This document shows positions 62,017-64,000 of a DNA stretch of 64,000 nt, piece by piece (position 1 is the stretch's first letter; every line of letters begins with the position of its first letter). The DNA lies in the NCBI GenBank assembly GCA_041689935.1, contig JBDNFI010000033.1, positions 1-64,000 of the forward strand. The letters are read 5' to 3'. The notes beneath the pieces are model-generated. The model ran no database searches, was not told the origin of the DNA, and saw only the letters and a list, made by a program, of their open reading frames with translations. This stretch comes from CAXBDP01 sp041689935 (lineage in GTDB: Bacteria; Bacteroidota; Bacteroidia; Cytophagales; Cyclobacteriaceae). Position numbers and translations under genes: made by a program.

Positions 62017-62685
62017 ATGAAAAATTACTGGTGGAAAATATTGACGGTGTTGCTAGTTGCTTTTACGCTAATTGGAGGGTTGCTATTAGAGGTGCCGAGG
62101 TTGGCAATTTTGAATGAGACCATCAGGTCATTGTATTTCCATGTGCCTATGTGGTTTGGTATGACCATCCTGTTTACGGTTTCGGTCATCTATTCTATTA
62201 AATATCTAAGGAGTCAAAATAGTCTGGATGATTTTAAAGCTGTAGAATTTGCGAATGCAGGAATTGCGTTTGGCGTGCTGGGAATGGTCACAGGGATGAT
62301 TTGGGCAAATTTTACTTGGGGAGAGCCTTGGAGTAGTGACCCAAAACAAAATGCAGCTGCAATTGCGCTATTAATTTATTTCGCATACATGGTCTTGAGA
62401 AATGCTCTAGAGGATGAGCAGCAAAGAGCTAGAATCGGAGCTATTTATAATGTATTTGCATTTGCAGCGATGATTCCGCTTCTATTTATCCTCCCGCGTC
62501 TCACCGACTCCCTACATCCAGGCAATGGTGGTAATCCTGGCTTCAATGCGTACGATTTGGATAGCAAGCTCAGAGCAGTCTTCTATCCCTCCGTTATCGG
62601 TTGGACGTTAGTAGGTGTTTGGTTAGCTAGCCTGCGTGTAAGAATTAGAGTCGTAGCAGATAAGCTTTTAGAAAGAGGGAGTTGA
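62017..62685 (+). CDS. ccmC: Haem-handling protein CcmC
   Basis: 222 residues from the ATG at 62017 (MKNYWWKILT). Six helices carry the tryptophan-rich haem motif WANFTWGEPWSSDPKQ near 99-115 and flanking His residues (LYFHVPMWFG early; DSLHPGN late) that ligate haem. It loads haem onto CcmE at the periplasmic side. Eight bases downstream of ccmB, in an operon. Confidence 0.92.
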   Translation: MKNYWWKILTVLLVAFTLIGGLLLEVPRLAILNETIRSLYFHVPMWFGMTILFTVSVIYSIKYLRSQNSLDDFKAVEFANAGIAFGVLGMVTGMIWANFTWGEPWSSDPKQNAAAIALLIYFAYMVLRNALEDEQQRARIGAIYNVFAFAAMIPLLFILPRLTDSLHPGNGGNPGFNAYDLDSKLRAVFYPSVIGWTLVGVWLASLRVRIRVVADKLLERGS

Positions 62686-62717
62686 TTATTCATTTTTTCG
62701 ATTAAAAATTTACCAAA

Positions 62718-62963
62718 ATGAAGCATATACTAATCGTTGTGATTTTTTTCATGGCCTTAAACTTCTCAGTGCGTGCGCAGAAATTGGAAGTGACTGAAAG
62801 TGACTATATTAATACGAAAGTAGAGATGGCCGATACTTTCAGAAAAGAAGGTAAAATTTATACAGTTGTCGCAATTGTTGTGACAGTGATGGCAGGAATT
62901 TTTATTTATGCGTTCCTCATTGATAGACGCTTAGCTGTATTGGAAAAAGAATTAAAAAAATAG
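62718..62963 (+). CDS. ccmD: CcmD-like small membrane protein
   Basis: 81 residues, longer than usual CcmD owing to an N-terminal signal-like segment (ILIVVIFFMALNFSVRAQ). One membrane helix (YTVVAIVVTVMAGIFIYAFLI) is followed by a charged C-terminus RRLAVLEKELKK, typical of CcmD. CcmD helps release holo-CcmE. The assignment rests on position between ccmC and ccmE as much as on sequence. Confidence 0.75.
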   Translation: MKHILIVVIFFMALNFSVRAQKLEVTESDYINTKVEMADTFRKEGKIYTVVAIVVTVMAGIFIYAFLIDRRLAVLEKELKK

Positions 62964-63025
62964 CCTAATTGAGGGGATTTTAATAGGCATAAATTTGTTA
63001 AAACTGAAGCAAAATTCATCTGATT

Positions 63026-63424
63026 ATGAAAAAATCACATATTCTGGCACTTATAGTAGTAGCCCTTGGTGTTGTCATTGTTATCTCTACAGCGGGGGAC
63101 GCGAGTAGTTATGTTTCTTTTAATGAAGCCTATGAGCTTGCCCAAGGAGGCAGTAATAAGAAGATTCATGTGGTTGGCGGCTTGAAAAAAGGAGATGGAG
63201 GACAAGTGGAAGGCGTCGAGACAAGTGCTGATAAATTGTCATTTAGTTTTATCATGGTAGATGAACATAATCGCGAACAGAAAGTATTTTATCCCGAACC
63301 TGTGCCCGCCGACTTCGTAAGAAGCGAGCAGGTAGTTGTTGTTGGAAGCTATAGAAACGACCTATTTATTGCTGATAAGATTTTGATGAAATGTCCATCC
63401 AAATATCAGGAAGAGGAGCTTTAA
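63026..63424 (+). CDS. ccmE: Cytochrome c maturation protein CcmE, CxxxY type
   Basis: 132 residues: an N-terminal membrane anchor (HILALIVVALGVVIVIST), then an OB-fold beta barrel (NKKIHVVGGLKKGDGGQVEGVE ... LSFSFIMVDE). Near the end the haem-binding region reads MKCPSKYQEE. The usual His of HxxxY is replaced by C123 in a CxxxY motif, as in the CcmE variants described from Desulfovibrio and archaea. It would carry haem covalently to CcmF. Confidence 0.88.
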   Translation: MKKSHILALIVVALGVVIVISTAGDASSYVSFNEAYELAQGGSNKKIHVVGGLKKGDGGQVEGVETSADKLSFSFIMVDEHNREQKVFYPEPVPADFVRSEQVVVVGSYRNDLFIADKILMKCPSKYQEEEL

Positions 63425-63441
63425 TTTAGAATTCATCGATT

Positions 63442-64000
63442 ATGATTGATACCCTTATTGGCGAAATAGGTCACTTATTCGTTATTGTTTCTTTTGTCAG
63501 TGCTTTGCTGGCAGCATTTTCTTACTACAAACTCACCGTTTCCTCTGAATTTGAAAAGAGTAAATGGAAAGTTTTTGCTAGAAGTACTTTCTATTTTCAC
63601 ATATTTAGTATTATGGGAATCGTGGTTACGCTTTTCCTTATTATTTATCAGAACAAATTTGAGTATCATTATGCGTGGAGTCATTCTTCCCGCTTATTAC
63701 CAGCTTACTACATAGTATCATCATTTTGGGAAGGTCAAGAGGGGAGTTTTCTGCTTTGGATGTTCTGGCATGCTGTATTGGGTATCTTCCTGATCAACAC
63801 CAACAAGAGATGGGAGGGGCCAATGATGACCATCTTTGCTTTGATACAGGCCTTCCTAGTGTCCATGATTTTGGGTGTAATCATTGGGGATTTAAAAATA
63901 GGCAGTACACCATTTATTTTGTTAAGAGATGCTCTTGCGGATCCTATTTTTCAGATAGATCCAAATTTTGTCCCCACTGATGGCACAGGTCTCAACCCAT
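63442..64000 (+). CDS. ccmF: Cytochrome c haem lyase CcmF (5' part, runs off the window)
   Basis: The frame opens at ATG 63442 with MIDTLIGEIGHLFVIVSFVS and continues past base 64000 (about 186 residues seen). It holds membrane helices and the haem/Trp-rich signature SSFWEGQEGSFLLWMFWHAVLG. CcmF attaches haem to apocytochrome c with CcmE. It sits 17 bases after ccmE. The C-terminus lies outside. Confidence 0.9.
   Translation, partial: MIDTLIGEIGHLFVIVSFVSALLAAFSYYKLTVSSEFEKSKWKVFARSTFYFHIFSIMGIVVTLFLIIYQNKFEYHYAWSHSSRLLPAYYIVSSFWEGQEGSFLLWMFWHAVLGIFLINTNKRWEGPMMTIFALIQAFLVSMILGVIIGDLKIGSTPFILLRDALADPIFQIDPNFVPTDGTGLNP

Larger units (their letters stand above)
1304..62497. repeat. Dispersed octamer GCGGGAGG, 28 copies by eye
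   Basis: Plus-strand GCGGGAGG starts at 3609, 3876, 14524, 16063, 22508, 23415, 32864, 35357, 37771, 40412, 51471, 52425, 56414, 60818. Complement CCTCCCGC starts at 1304, 13698, 14190, 15890, 17516, 21765, 31125, 36665, 41018, 50986, 51827, 53247, 55960, 62490. Sites lie in several frames, on both strands of genes, and between genes. This is far above the one or fewer expected at ~40% GC. Counting was visual and could be off by a few. Confidence 0.8.

Noticed and set aside
1304..62497. GCGGGAGG as a KOPS-type polar FtsK site
   Set aside because: It does not fit GGGNAGGG and is equally frequent on both strands in this window.
1..64000. CRISPR arrays, rRNA and tRNA genes
   Set aside because: No regularly spaced repeats, no rRNA-like stretches and no cloverleaf with a GGTTCRA arm were found in the gaps.

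Overview
The window looks like chromosomal DNA of a Bacteroidota bacterium, most likely of the order Cytophagales. This rests on gene content (BatD, a DUF3078 outer-membrane protein, DUF4221-type lipoproteins, a DUF1573 protein, a SurA-like triplet, a PerR-like Fur protein without paired CxxC sites) and on low-GC coding with few strong ribosome-binding sites. No rRNA, tRNA or CRISPR array was seen.

Bases 1-13,000 form a worn accessory region. It holds a hydrolase broken by three frameshifts, a methyltransferase, a perR-katG peroxide-defence operon behind a 36-bp palindrome, a second broken esterase, an IS3-family element with a nonsense-truncated orfA, a higBA toxin-antitoxin pair between two copies of a palindromic repeat, and a coiled-coil protein plus PD-(D/E)XK nuclease divided by one in-frame stop. 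Bases 12,900-23,700 are mostly housekeeping (heptosyltransferase, M16 peptidase, O-methyltransferase, LysM lytic transglycosylase, DUF3078 protein, 3-hydroxyacyl-CoA dehydrogenase, pheS, cysQ).

Between 19.4 and 29.5 kb the same two-gene arrangement occurs three times: a small peptide gene (two of the three with a signal peptide, all with cysteines) directly followed by a DUF4221/beta-propeller-type lipoprotein gene. The first unit lies between two copies of a ~146-bp repeat with terminal inverted repeats. The third lies in a 4.5-kb segment bounded by two 177-bp copies of the 3' end of a nucleotide-sugar dehydrogenase gene. These look like exchangeable cassettes and are the best candidate here for an undescribed system.

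Bases 29.7-43 kb carry sugar-nucleotide genes, a tandem amidohydrolase pair whose second member has lost its metal-binding histidines, dnaX with an A10 slip site dividing gamma from tau, nfu, a dicarboxylate symporter, aroC, batD and an mltF-like transglycosylase. Bases 43-51 kb hold a tolC/RND/adaptor efflux operon, a hydrolase, superoxide dismutase and tadA. Bases 51-64 kb hold aspS, a PP2C-STAS-HATPase partner-switching set, three SurA-like chaperone genes, a MoxR ATPase and a cytochrome c maturation operon (ccmBCDEF) that runs off the window.

Across the window the octamer GCGGGAGG occurs 28 times on the two strands by my reading, where base composition predicts about one or fewer. It is absent from the most accessory-looking stretches and is a candidate Chi-like or other genome-wide recognition sequence.
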